A stretch of 35,438 bases of DNA from an uncultured Clostridia bacterium (GCA_938009115.1 CALLHZ010000043.1:1-35438); one strand, 5' to 3'. Shown: positions 13,972 to 22,140, numbered from the stretch's first letter. A program made the numbers and translations. The notes: a model not told the origin generated them from the letters alone.

Positions 13972-15318
13972 TTATATTTCCATCAATGCAGGAGCTACGG
14001 CGATCACCACGATCACACAGAGAAGCAGCATCAACGGAAGACAAAGCTTCGTCTCCACCTCCCTGGCTCGAGATTGAGCCTGCAGCAAACGTCCCTCCCA
14101 AAGCTGTATGCGCTCACGCTCCAGCTTGCAAGCAAGCTCGCTGCCCCGGGACGAGTGATCAACGATAAGGACAGCCAGACGAAGAAAATCACGGCTGCCC
14201 GTCTTTTGGGCAAAGTGGTGCAACGCATTTACAAAAGACTCATTCGTTTGTATGCATTGCATCCGGAGTTTGCCGAGGATGCGGTACAACGGGGATGAAC
14301 TGCCTTCGCAGTCCTGAAGGAGTTCGTCGAAAGCCGAGGTCACAACCAACCCGGCATTCAGCAGCAACGTCAGCTGGAGAGACAGGTTCGGCAATTCTTC
14401 TTCCACATCCTTGCGCCTCCTTAGAGCCTTTCTTTTCAGACCGTCAAAACGGGAAAGATAGATTCCCGCGGCGACCATGACCACGACCGGGACCGGAAGA
14501 AGCCATCGGGACGACCGGTGGAGCCGCCAGCTCAGCAAGATTCCCTCCTCCGTTTTATCCGGAATGGTTACTGCTTCCTCCGTGCCGGGACGACTTAATT
14601 CTTCCCGGAGTCCCGACAAATGCCGTCGAAGACTCGCTTTTACATCTTTTGGCCGCGCCGGGGCGAAGGCGACAGTATAATCACGGTGCGCTGACGAAGC
14701 CCCCAGAGACATATCCACTCCGATCCTCACAGTTTCACCGGAAACAGCGCCCAGCAGATCCACGGTTCCATCCTGCCCGATACGATTTGGATCGCTGCTT
14801 TCCCATGCAAGCGAAACGCCTGTCTCCTCATGAAAGCGGAGAAGGGAAAGATCGCTTCTGACACACAGAAGCGAGGAATTCTCCCCCAGGATCAAGTCGT
14901 GAAGCGCCTCAGCGCAAAGACGGAGTCTCTGATGTTCCTCTTCCGGCGTCAAAAGCCTGGCAGGCAGTCGAAGGACCCATGTTTCGCTTATCGTGACATC
15001 ACGGTACTCTCCTTGAACATCCACCACTGCATGTCTGAGCGGCTCTCCAAACCCAGGGCGTACCAGATCCTTCCCACCTGGCCCCCCGAAAAGCGTGACA
15101 AGTCCACACAGCGCAGAGAAGGCAAGGCCCAGTGCAAGAATATTTCGGCACAGTATCAATTTTTTCTTAAAGTGCCCTTCGGTACGATCTTCAAAGCCCG
15201 GGTCGTCAAGGAACAGCCAGGACTGTTCTCGAAGCCGTGCCGATTCCTTTTTGAAGATCAGTCGGTCCGCCTTGCGGAACCATGAACGCAGCAGCTGAAA
15301 AAATCGAAGAGATCTCAC
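13972..15318 (-). CDS. tadC: TadC-like platform protein with an Ig-like ectodomain
   Basis: This 448-residue protein ends in a type II secretion F domain (about 305-430) and a C-terminal membrane helix (426-446), as TadC does. It is enlarged at the N terminus: a basic cytoplasmic segment, TM1 (about 53-78), an outside region (79-271) and TM2 (272-290). The part at about 150-220, with VSLAWESSDPNRIGQDGTV and later RDYTVAFAP, looks like an atrophied bacterial Ig-like domain. The start is GTG at 15318-15316, overlapping the tadB stop as GTGA, with AAGGTG upstream; anything earlier would lie inside tadB. The TadC call rests on the C-terminal domain and gene order; the Ig call is by pattern. Confidence 0.83.
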   Translation of the reverse strand: MRSLRFFQLLRSWFRKADRLIFKKESARLREQSWLFLDDPGFEDRTEGHFKKKLILCRNILALGLAFSALCGLVTLFGGPGGKDLVRPGFGEPLRHAVVDVQGEYRDVTISETWVLRLPARLLTPEEEHQRLRLCAEALHDLILGENSSLLCVRSDLSLLRFHEETGVSLAWESSDPNRIGQDGTVDLLGAVSGETVRIGVDMSLGASSAHRDYTVAFAPARPKDVKASLRRHLSGLREELSRPGTEEAVTIPDKTEEGILLSWRLHRSSRWLLPVPVVVMVAAGIYLSRFDGLKRKALRRRKDVEEELPNLSLQLTLLLNAGLVVTSAFDELLQDCEGSSSPLYRILGKLRMQCIQTNESFVNALHHFAQKTGSRDFLRLAVLIVDHSSRGSELACKLERERIQLWEGRLLQAQSRAREVETKLCLPLMLLLCVIVVIAVAPALMEI

Positions 15319-16058
15319 ATCGTCACCTTGATCATTTGCATTCCCCACAGCAATGCCGTCACGATCGTCAACAGACAGGCCGTCATGATCAGGCGGCCGG
15401 CGGCCCCAGCGTACAGAATATCCAGATAATCCGGCGCCGTCAGATTCAGGAACAAAAGGATCAACACAGGCATGGTGACCAGAAATGCGATGTCCAATTT
15501 TTTTTGGGCGGTCAACATCCGCAATTCCCTGCGAAAGCGGATGCGGTCCAGAATCAAATTGGCACTGGTAGACGCCACCTCCTCTATATCGCCGCCTCGC
15601 CTGCTGCAAATCTGGCAGATGCCCGCAAATTGCCGGATCTCCTCCAAACCGCTCCGGACGCCAAAGTCGACCAGCATTCCTTCCAGCGATCCGTGAGAGT
15701 CCTGATAAAGCGCTGTCATATGTTTCAATTCGAGTGTTACCGGCGCAGCAGCACCATAGGAGATTTCTGCCTGTTCTGCTGCATCGGCAATGGCCTCTGG
15801 AAGTTGCCGGCCTGCGGAGACAGATGCTGACAGGGTAGAAAGGACATCTCGGAATCCTTCCAAAAGATTTTCCCTTCGAACCATTGCTTTCCTTTCAGCC
15901 CAATACTTTTCGCAAAAGCCGGCAGCAGGCATGCACAACGCTGAGAATAACATGCTTCGGTAAAAGAGCATACCGATGCAAAATATCAAAAGAAAAGCAA
16001 CCAGGTAGTAATGTATTTTTTCTTCTTTTGACAATATGTAGTATCGATAATCGATCAA
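15315..16058 (-). CDS. tadB: TadB-like inner-membrane platform protein
   Basis: A 247-residue type II secretion F-domain protein. It has an N-terminal hydrophobic pair of segments (about 18-47), the F domain (about 63-190) with LSTLSASVSAGRQLPEAI and FAGICQICSRRGGDIEEV, and two C-terminal membrane helices (about 192-211 and 222-242). With TadC it forms the platform on which the TadA ATPase drives pilin assembly. Translation starts at TTG (16058-16056), overlapping the tadA stop codon (TTGA), with GGAGAGGG a few bases before. It lies between tadA and tadC as in most Tad loci. Confidence 0.87.
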   Translation of the reverse strand: MIDYRYYILSKEEKIHYYLVAFLLIFCIGMLFYRSMLFSALCMPAAGFCEKYWAERKAMVRRENLLEGFRDVLSTLSASVSAGRQLPEAIADAAEQAEISYGAAAPVTLELKHMTALYQDSHGSLEGMLVDFGVRSGLEEIRQFAGICQICSRRGGDIEEVASTSANLILDRIRFRRELRMLTAQKKLDIAFLVTMPVLILLFLNLTAPDYLDILYAGAAGRLIMTACLLTIVTALLWGMQMIKVTM

Positions 16059-17290
16059 AAGATCCCTCTCCGTTCATAGTACTCCAGTTTTTCCCGGTGG
16101 ATCAGGCTATTCCCTGTGGCGGTTAGGCCTTCTTCGGGAATGTAATGGAAAAGTGTATTCAGTCGAACGGCACCATCGATACAACCCTCCACCTCAGCGA
16201 TTTCCCAGACTTTTCGCTTTCCGTCAGCCGTTCTTTTTAAATGCACGAAGATATCGATCGCCCCGGCGATCTGATTTCGTATCGCCTCCACAGGGAAATC
16301 CGACGCTGACAAAAACAGCGTCTCCAGCCGTCCGATCATGCCTTCGGGAGAATTGGCATGTCCTGTGGACAAAGAGCCGTCATGCCCTGTGCTCATGGCC
16401 GCCAGCATGTCAACGACCTCTCCGCCTCGGACTTCGCCTACAATGATACGGTCCGGGCGCATACGCAAACTTGTTTTGATCAGATCACGGATGGTTACTG
16501 CGCCACGACCCTGCGCATTGGCGTTCCGTGCCTCCATGCGCACCAAATTCTGATGGTTTCGGATCGCAAGCTCTGCAGAGTCTTCAATGACGATCACCCG
16601 CTCTTCACCGGGAATGCAGTCCGACAGTACATTCAGAAAAGTCGTTTTTCCTGAACTCGTCCCGCCGCTGACGAACATGTTATACCCGCTGCGTACGAGG
16701 CGTACCAGAAAGGTTGCGGCTTCAGCGCTGATATCTCTCTGCCGTATCAAATCATCCAGGGTCATGCGATCCCGGTTGAATTTGCGAATGGTCAGAACAG
16801 GACCGTCCAGCGCGATATTCCGGTTCACCGCGTTCACCCGCGATCCGTCTTGGAGCCGCGCATCCACGATGGGATGCAAATCATTCATCTCCCGGCTCAC
16901 ACCGGCGGCCAGCCTGCGTATCACCCGCTCAAGATCCTCAGTGGATTCAAAGGAAACCGGTAGCTGTTCGATTTTTCCGCTGCGCTCAATAAAGATTCCT
17001 CCTACTCCGTTGACCATGATCTCAGACACGTCCGGATCTGAAGCATAATCGTGAAGGATCTCCAATTCTCTGCGGAGGGAACAAAAGATAAGGCGGATAA
17101 GGGATTTCAGCCGACCCGGTGGCAGTTCGGCAAGGGAGTGATGAGACAGCACCAGCCGCTCGACAAGCGCCAGGACCTGCTCATCGGAAAGAGCCTCTGC
17201 CATACCGGCCATTTCCCCGCGAGCTGCTTCGGTCAGCGTTTTCAATGAGACCGGATAATTTTTTTTCTCAGTGTTCCATTCTGTCAACAA
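16055..17290 (-). CDS. tadA: TadA/CpaF pilus assembly ATPase
   Basis: This hexameric secretion ATPase powers Tad pilus assembly. In the 411-residue reading, Walker A is GGTSSGKT (209-216), the Asp box VIEDSAEL (234-241), Walker B IIVGEVRG (282-289) and the His box GHDGSLSTGHA (302-312). The N-terminal domain has the CpaF signature SDPDVSEIMVNG (84-95). I chose the TTG at 17290-17288, eight bases after GGAGGT, because earlier in-frame ATGs (17320, 17509) lie deep in tadZ without ribosome sites. The overlap with tadZ is then 23 bases. This family assignment is among the surest in the window. Confidence 0.93.
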   Translation of the reverse strand: MLTEWNTEKKNYPVSLKTLTEAARGEMAGMAEALSDEQVLALVERLVLSHHSLAELPPGRLKSLIRLIFCSLRRELEILHDYASDPDVSEIMVNGVGGIFIERSGKIEQLPVSFESTEDLERVIRRLAAGVSREMNDLHPIVDARLQDGSRVNAVNRNIALDGPVLTIRKFNRDRMTLDDLIRQRDISAEAATFLVRLVRSGYNMFVSGGTSSGKTTFLNVLSDCIPGEERVIVIEDSAELAIRNHQNLVRMEARNANAQGRGAVTIRDLIKTSLRMRPDRIIVGEVRGGEVVDMLAAMSTGHDGSLSTGHANSPEGMIGRLETLFLSASDFPVEAIRNQIAGAIDIFVHLKRTADGKRKVWEIAEVEGCIDGAVRLNTLFHYIPEEGLTATGNSLIHREKLEYYERRGIF

Positions 17291-18266
17291 GTGCCCGGAC
17301 CTCCGATCCGAACTGGCCATGAATATCCACACCGTCTGACCAATGCTCTGGCAAAAAGGTGGCAGGATCCTCCATGGAACAAAAAACATATATGCCTGTA
17401 TCCGGCTCTGTGCCGTCTTCCAGACAGCACTCCCGGAGGACTTCCTCCTGCAGGCAGGATGGAGCGGATCGATGGTCATGGAATCCGAAATTGACGATTT
17501 TCTTTTCACACATACGCATCAGCTCTTTCCAGAAAAAAATCGCCGGAGGAACATCCAGCAAAACTCTTTGGTAGGCCCCGGATTGGGCGATTTGACGCAT
17601 AAGCCGGTACAATTCTTCTGGATCGGTCCGGCACAAGGGGTTTATCCGATCGGTTCCGCTGAGCCTATACAGGCCATACGGGTCTCTTCGGCAATGAATC
17701 TGAAGAAGGTCCGTTGTCACGCTTTCACCGCAGGCAATCCGGTACAGAAGCTCCCGAAGTGATGTACGTTCGTCCGTTCCGGGGGTGCTGTCACAGACTG
17801 TGAATCCGTCGAAACTGATCAGCAAAACATTCGCTCGATAAAGCCTGGCAAGGATGCGCCCGGCAGCCTGGGCAAGGGAACTGGTGCCGCTGCCGCCGAC
17901 ACCGGAAGTAAAACCCCAGAAAATCGTATTCCCTGCGCTGCTTGCAGGCGCCTTTCCGGCGTTCTTTTCCATACACAGATCCCTGAGGTGCGCCGCGATA
18001 AGACAAAGCGGCTGATAACGGTGGATACCCTGCTGTTCATCCTTCAGATCCTCGGGGTCATCATACAGCTGGATTATTTTCGCTCCGGGGCATGGGACAT
18101 CTTCCGGGTCGTCGCTAAGGATCCAATCCACGGTTGACGGCAAATCCCCGGCGCCGGGCGTCGCCACCAAGAAAGTAGCCTGGCGCCATCTTGACGCAAG
18201 ACCCTGGGCCAGCGCCCTGGCATAGACCGGATCGCTGTGACATATCGTGATATGGATCGGTTTCAT
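17268..18266 (-). CDS. tadZ: TadZ/CpaE-like MinD-family localisation protein
   Basis: A 332-residue protein, first gene of the Tad operon. An N-terminal atypical receiver-like region (about 1-95, HITICHSDPVYARAL) precedes a ParA/MinD-type domain starting about residue 113. The deviant P-loop reads FTSGVGGSGTSS (119-130), so the lysine expected in the final GKT/GKS is replaced by threonine. LLISFDGF and VLLDVPPAI stand for the later nucleotide-site strands. TadZ proteins place the pilus machine at the cell pole and often have poor ATPase motifs. The ATG at 18266 follows AGGAGGCGC, and a good promoter is 23 bases upstream. TadZ is assigned from domain order and context. Confidence 0.82.
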   Translation of the reverse strand: MKPIHITICHSDPVYARALAQGLASRWRQATFLVATPGAGDLPSTVDWILSDDPEDVPCPGAKIIQLYDDPEDLKDEQQGIHRYQPLCLIAAHLRDLCMEKNAGKAPASSAGNTIFWGFTSGVGGSGTSSLAQAAGRILARLYRANVLLISFDGFTVCDSTPGTDERTSLRELLYRIACGESVTTDLLQIHCRRDPYGLYRLSGTDRINPLCRTDPEELYRLMRQIAQSGAYQRVLLDVPPAIFFWKELMRMCEKKIVNFGFHDHRSAPSCLQEEVLRECCLEDGTEPDTGIYVFCSMEDPATFLPEHWSDGVDIHGQFGSEVRALVDRMEH

Positions 18267-18288
18267 CTGCGCCTCCTGAATTGACTTG

Positions 18289-18317
18289 ATGTTACCATAA
18301 TTTACTTATTTTGTCAA
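18289..18317 (-). promoter_or_regulatory. Promoter of the Tad operon
   Basis: A perfect TTGACA (18317-18312), 17-base spacer and TAACAT (18294-18289) on the minus strand, followed about 20 bases later by the tadZ ATG. The flanks contain GTCAA and TTGAC in inverted order, which could be a small operator. Confidence 0.65.
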
Positions 18318-18349
18318 TTTCTTTCTATCGACATCTATCACTACCGCCT

Positions 18350-18377
18350 TTCACACCTTTTCGTCCCGTGATATAAT
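18350..18377 (+). promoter_or_regulatory. Promoter of the BtpA/SgcQ-like sugar operon
   Basis: A perfect TATAAT (18372-18377) preceded at 16 bases by TTCACA (18350-18355). The leader to the ATG at 18414 is about 30 bases, with an AAGGAG ribosome site. Confidence 0.65.
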
Positions 18378-18413
18378 CAATCAGACAAAATCAAGAAAAA
18401 GGAGAACTGTATT

Positions 18414-19226
18414 ATGCTTTGGACCGAAAAAATGTTTGGGGTCAAAAAACCCATTTTTGCCATGCTGCATCTGGATCCCCTGCCGGGCGATCCGTTGTTC
18501 CGCCAGGGAGACACCATGAAACGGGTGGTGGAGCTGGCAAGAAAGGATCTTCACGCACTGCAGAACAGCGGCGTGGACGGCATTATATTCAGCAATGAAT
18601 TCAGCCTGCCTTACCAACGCCATATGTCCTTTATAACACCTGCCGCCATGGCGCGGGTCATCGGAGAGCTGATGAGCGAATTGTCCGTTCCCTACGGTGT
18701 GGATTGTATTTCCGACGGCCTGGCCAGCATCGAATTAGCCGCTGCCGTGGACGCGAAATTTATCCGGGGAACCTTCTCCGGCGTCTATGTCGGAGACGGC
18801 GGCCTTTACAACAACGATTTTTCCATGCTGATGCGCCGCAAAGCGGAATTGCATCTGGATGATTTGAAAATGCTGTATTTCATCAATCCGGAATCGGATC
18901 GAAACCTGGATACCAGGCCGCTGGTGGATATCGCGAAATCCGTTATTTTCAAAGCCTCGCCCGCAGGCTTGTGCATTTCCGCCTCGGCTGCCGGCCAGGA
19001 AGTGGACAATGACTTGATCCGCGAAGTCAAGGCCGGCGCCCCGGACGTGGTGGTTTTGTGCAATACCGGTTGCCGCGTCGATACCGTGACGACAAAACTG
19101 GAGTATGCCGATGCCGCTGTGGTGGGCACGACGTTCAAAGAAGACGGCGATTTCACCAAGCACATCGACCAGGCACGGGTCAAAGCTTTTATGGATGTAG
19201 TCAGATCCTACCGCAGTTCACTGTAA
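18414..19226 (+). CDS. BtpA/SgcQ family TIM-barrel protein
   Basis: A 270-residue cytoplasmic protein with the family opening MFGVKKPIFAMLHLDPLPG and the internal blocks GVDGIIFSNEFSLPY, VDAKFIRGTFSGVYVGDGG and ADAAVVGTTFKEDGD. This family includes E. coli SgcQ and cyanobacterial BtpA; no catalytic activity is firmly established for it. It leads an operon with a LyxK-like kinase, an SgcE-like epimerase and an AraD-like epimerase, so an enzymatic step on a sugar or sugar phosphate is a reasonable inference. The ATG at 18414 has AAGGAGAAC 7 bases upstream. It is divergent from the Tad operon. Confidence 0.85.
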   Translation: MLWTEKMFGVKKPIFAMLHLDPLPGDPLFRQGDTMKRVVELARKDLHALQNSGVDGIIFSNEFSLPYQRHMSFITPAAMARVIGELMSELSVPYGVDCISDGLASIELAAAVDAKFIRGTFSGVYVGDGGLYNNDFSMLMRRKAELHLDDLKMLYFINPESDRNLDTRPLVDIAKSVIFKASPAGLCISASAAGQEVDNDLIREVKAGAPDVVVLCNTGCRVDTVTTKLEYADAAVVGTTFKEDGDFTKHIDQARVKAFMDVVRSYRSSL

Positions 19227-19241
19227 AGAAAAGGAGCGTTC

Positions 19242-20744
19242 GTGGCCGGATATCTTATTGGCATCGACAATGGGGGCTCTGAAATCAAATGCGCCCTCTT
19301 TGATTTGACCGGAAAAACGGTGATGATCGCCCGCCGGCGTCTCCCGCTGGATCAGCCCCATCCGGGCTGGACCGAGAGAGATGCCGAGGCGGTTTGGCGC
19401 GCTTCGGCGGAAACGATACGGGAAACAGTGACAGGATCGGGCATTTCTCCCCGGGAGATCCTCGCCGCAGGCCTGACCGGCTATGGGAACGGGATGCTTC
19501 TGGTCGACGAAAACGGCGCCCCTGTGACGCCCTGCATCGTATCCACCGATTCCAGGGCCTCCGACTACGGAAGCCGATTTGCCCAGAGCGGAGCCCAGCG
19601 GCAAATTTTCCATCAAACACTTCAAACCATCTGGTCTGCTCAGCCGGCGGCCTTGATCCCCTGGTTTCAAGACCATGACAAAGCGGTGCTGGATCGCAGC
19701 GCAAAGTTCCTGGGGATCAAAGACTGGATCCGGTTCCGTTTAACGGGGAATATGGCCACAGAGGTCACGGAAGCTTCCTCGACATGCCTCTTCCATTTGA
19801 AGGATCGCCGCTTTGACCCGGAAATTTTTCGAGCATTGGGGATCGAAGCCTATCACAGACTGGCCCCCCGTTGCGTGGAGAGCACGGCGATCTCCGGCTA
19901 TGTAACGGAAGCGGCTGCTGCGGAAACAGGTCTGCAAGCCGGCATGCCGGTGGCAGGAGGTTATTTCGACATCGATGCCAATGCGCTGGCCAGTGGAATC
20001 TTGGACGAACGCCGGCTGTGCCTGATCGCCGGGACCTGGTCGATCAATCAGTACTTGAGTAAAACAGCCAATGAGGAGTATGACCTCAACCGGAATACCA
20101 CGACGCTTTCCTATCTGCCGGACCATTATTTGATCGAAGACTCTTCGGCGACCTCCGCCTCGAACTTCGACTGGTTCGCGACCAATCTAATGGACGCGCC
20201 CTTGGGAAGTGCCGGCCGCCATGATTTTTACAAGGCTTGTGACACAAGGATCTCCGCCATGGACCCGGAGAAAAGCGACATTATTTTTATTCCGTATCTA
20301 TATGATGCTTCCGCCGTATCGGGCGGCCGTGGCGCATTTCTTAACCTGAACGGCAGTCATGGAAAAGACGACCTGCTTCTTGCGGTATATGAAGGGGTCG
20401 TATTCAGCACCGCCATGCACGTGAGCAGGCTGAAGCCTGAGACGCCTTTTGCCTCGGCTCGCCTCTCAGGCGGCGTAGCTCACAGTCCGGTATGGTCTCA
20501 AATGATGGCAGACGTATTGGGACTGCCCGTAGAGATCCCTCAAGGCACAGAGTTGGCGGCCAAAGGCGCCGCTATGGGCGCCGGGGTGGCCTGCGAAGCC
20601 TTTTCCGATCTGAACCACGCAGTCCATGACATGTACGCGACGGAACGTATCCATCAACCCAGAGCAGAATATCATGAAAAATACCGCAGGAAATATGAAA
20701 AGTATAAAAAAGCAATTGAAGCCCTACGGGTCTTCCACGGATGA
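19242..20744 (+). CDS. FGGY-family carbohydrate kinase, LyxK (L-xylulose kinase)-like
   Basis: A 500-residue kinase of the FGGY family. The N-terminal phosphate-binding loop reads GIDNGGSEIK (IDNGG, as in LyxK-type kinases, rather than the usual IDxGT). The catalytic region GLTGYGNGMLLVDENG, GGYFDIDANALASG, IAGTWSINQY and the C-terminal GGVAHSPVW and AAKGAAMGAG follow in order. The pattern recalls E. coli LyxK, which acts on L-xylulose and 3-keto-L-gulonate, more than xylulokinase or ribulokinase. The start is GTG at 19242 with AAAGGAGCG upstream, 15 bases after the btpA-like gene. The substrate is inferred, with an L-ketose most likely. Confidence 0.8.
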   Translation: MAGYLIGIDNGGSEIKCALFDLTGKTVMIARRRLPLDQPHPGWTERDAEAVWRASAETIRETVTGSGISPREILAAGLTGYGNGMLLVDENGAPVTPCIVSTDSRASDYGSRFAQSGAQRQIFHQTLQTIWSAQPAALIPWFQDHDKAVLDRSAKFLGIKDWIRFRLTGNMATEVTEASSTCLFHLKDRRFDPEIFRALGIEAYHRLAPRCVESTAISGYVTEAAAAETGLQAGMPVAGGYFDIDANALASGILDERRLCLIAGTWSINQYLSKTANEEYDLNRNTTTLSYLPDHYLIEDSSATSASNFDWFATNLMDAPLGSAGRHDFYKACDTRISAMDPEKSDIIFIPYLYDASAVSGGRGAFLNLNGSHGKDDLLLAVYEGVVFSTAMHVSRLKPETPFASARLSGGVAHSPVWSQMMADVLGLPVEIPQGTELAAKGAAMGAGVACEAFSDLNHAVHDMYATERIHQPRAEYHEKYRRKYEKYKKAIEALRVFHG

Positions 20745-20774
20745 TTCCCCTTTGAGACACAGCAGGAGGCGCTT

Positions 20775-21431
20775 ATGTTTATCGTGAGTCCGTCGATCTA
20801 CTCGGCTGATTTGCTCCGTCTGGCGGATGTGCTGGATTCAGTGAGCACAATCGAAAATTTGCATATCGATATCGACGACGGCAATTTTGTGCGCGGCATC
20901 AGCTTTGGCGCAGATATGGTGCGCGCTATCGCCAGTCATACGACGATCCCGTTGGATGTCCATCTGGAAGTATTAAACCCATGTGACTATGTAGGCGACT
21001 TATGTCAGGCAGGCATCCATCAACTCTGCGCCCACATTGAAGCTCTTCCCTATCCCAGTCTGTTTCTAAGTGACGTAAAGCGCCGGGGTGTCAAAGCCGG
21101 CCTGTCGCTGAATCTCAAAACGCCGGTGCAGGTGCTGCAGCCCTACGCCAACGATGTTGACCACGTGCTGCTGGTGAGCGTGGAGGCCGATCATGAGGGA
21201 CTGCCCTTTCGCCCCGGCGTGCTGGAAAAGATCGCCGAAGCCAGAAGGCTCCTGCCCAGACAAACCCCCATTTGGGTAGATGGCGGGATCAATGATACGA
21301 ACCTGAGAGATGTTGTTTTGGCCGGCGCCGATGCGGTGGTGATCGGCAGGGCCGTATTCGATAAGCCAGCTCCTGCAGCGGCATGGAAATATTACCGCGA
21401 TCGCGGCGAAGCTTATCGGCTGGAAAGGTGA
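20775..21431 (+). CDS. SgcE-like member of the ribulose-phosphate 3-epimerase family
   Basis: A 218-residue TIM-barrel protein of the Rpe family. Metal-site residues are kept: HIDIDDG (49-55), DVHLEVLNP (His with Glu where Rpe has Met), and WVDGGI with the second catalytic Asp. The phosphate-side loop of true Rpe, SVNPGFGGQ, is replaced by SVEADHEGLPF. This replacement is the mark of the divergent SgcE-type branch, so it may act on a different ketose phosphate than ribulose-5-phosphate. The ATG at 20775 follows AGGAGGCGCTT. It lies 30 bases after the kinase gene and 3 bases before the AraD-like gene. Confidence 0.85.
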   Translation: MFIVSPSIYSADLLRLADVLDSVSTIENLHIDIDDGNFVRGISFGADMVRAIASHTTIPLDVHLEVLNPCDYVGDLCQAGIHQLCAHIEALPYPSLFLSDVKRRGVKAGLSLNLKTPVQVLQPYANDVDHVLLVSVEADHEGLPFRPGVLEKIAEARRLLPRQTPIWVDGGINDTNLRDVVLAGADAVVIGRAVFDKPAPAAAWKYYRDRGEAYRLER

Positions 21432-21434
21432 GCG

Positions 21435-22076
21435 ATGTACAATATCGAACGACAACAGATGATCGACTGCGCGCGGGCCATGCAGCAGCATGGCTTGATC
21501 GTGATGAGCGGCGGGAACGTGAGCCGGCGGATGCCCTGCGGCAATATCCTCGTAACGCCCTCCGCCATGAGCTACGATACGATGTGTCTCGAGGATCTGG
21601 TCCTTATGGATCCTGAAGGCCGGATCCTGGAAGGGACGCGCCGGCCCTCCAGCGATCACAGGGCGCTGCTTTACATTTTCAGGCACATGCCTCATATAAA
21701 CGTAATTTTGCATACTCACCAACCCTATGCCGTTTCCTTGAGCCTTGTCGCCGATGAACTGCCGGCCTGCACGACCACACTGATCGACGAACTGCAGGGC
21801 GCAGTACCGGTAGCGCCCTTTACACCCAGCTCTGAGGAGGGTATGGGCGTTGCCGCAGTATCCGCGGCAACAGGGTCACTGGCCGTGATCCTGAAGCATC
21901 ACGGCGTAATGGCCTGGGGAAAGGATATTTCCCAGGCGCTCTCGGCTGCCGTCTATCTGGAAGACGCCTGCAAGGGCTATCTGGCAGCCCTGGCCACGGG
22001 CTTGCCCGTGGCGCGGCTTTCCGAAGAACAGATCGCCGAGGAAAGCCGGGAGCGCGGCTATTACGGCCAGCCCTGA
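21435..22076 (+). CDS. Class II aldolase/adducin family protein, L-ribulose-5-phosphate 4-epimerase-like
   Basis: A 213-residue zinc enzyme. Zinc ligands are in LHTHQP (two His) and KHHGVMAWG. Three features point to an AraD-type 4-epimerase rather than fuculose-phosphate aldolase: SSDH, with Asp where the aldolase has Glu; the Asp in TLIDELQG before VPVAPF; and the C-terminal RGYYGQP, like the YYGQ end that carries the epimerase's catalytic tyrosine. The substrate loop is SGGNVSRR. The ATG at 21435 has AAAGGTGAGC upstream. The reaction expected is L-ribulose-5-phosphate to D-xylulose-5-phosphate; aldolase activity remains possible. Confidence 0.8.
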   Translation: MYNIERQQMIDCARAMQQHGLIVMSGGNVSRRMPCGNILVTPSAMSYDTMCLEDLVLMDPEGRILEGTRRPSSDHRALLYIFRHMPHINVILHTHQPYAVSLSLVADELPACTTTLIDELQGAVPVAPFTPSSEEGMGVAAVSAATGSLAVILKHHGVMAWGKDISQALSAAVYLEDACKGYLAALATGLPVARLSEEQIAEESRERGYYGQP

Positions 22077-22101
22077 TTCAATGCTGTTCATTACAATGAA
22101 T

Positions 22102-22140
22102 GAGCGGTCCGCATTTCAACTGCGGACCGCTCTTCTATTT
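22102..22140 (+). terminator. Terminator of the sugar operon
   Basis: A 12-base perfect GC-rich stem (22102-22113 with 22121-22132) and a 7-base loop, followed by TTCTATTT. It lies 25 bases after the last stop codon of the operon. The remaining gap to 22199 holds nothing else that I recognise. Confidence 0.75.

Noticed and set aside
15319..15609. N-terminal extension of TadC into tadB
   Set aside because: These codons overlap a clear TadB sequence in another frame. A GTG start in a GTGA overlap at 15318 is better supported.
17291..17509. N-terminal extension of TadA into tadZ
   Set aside because: The extra residues are not like CpaF proteins and lie in the tadZ reading frame. TTG at 17290 with GGAGGT eight bases upstream fits better.
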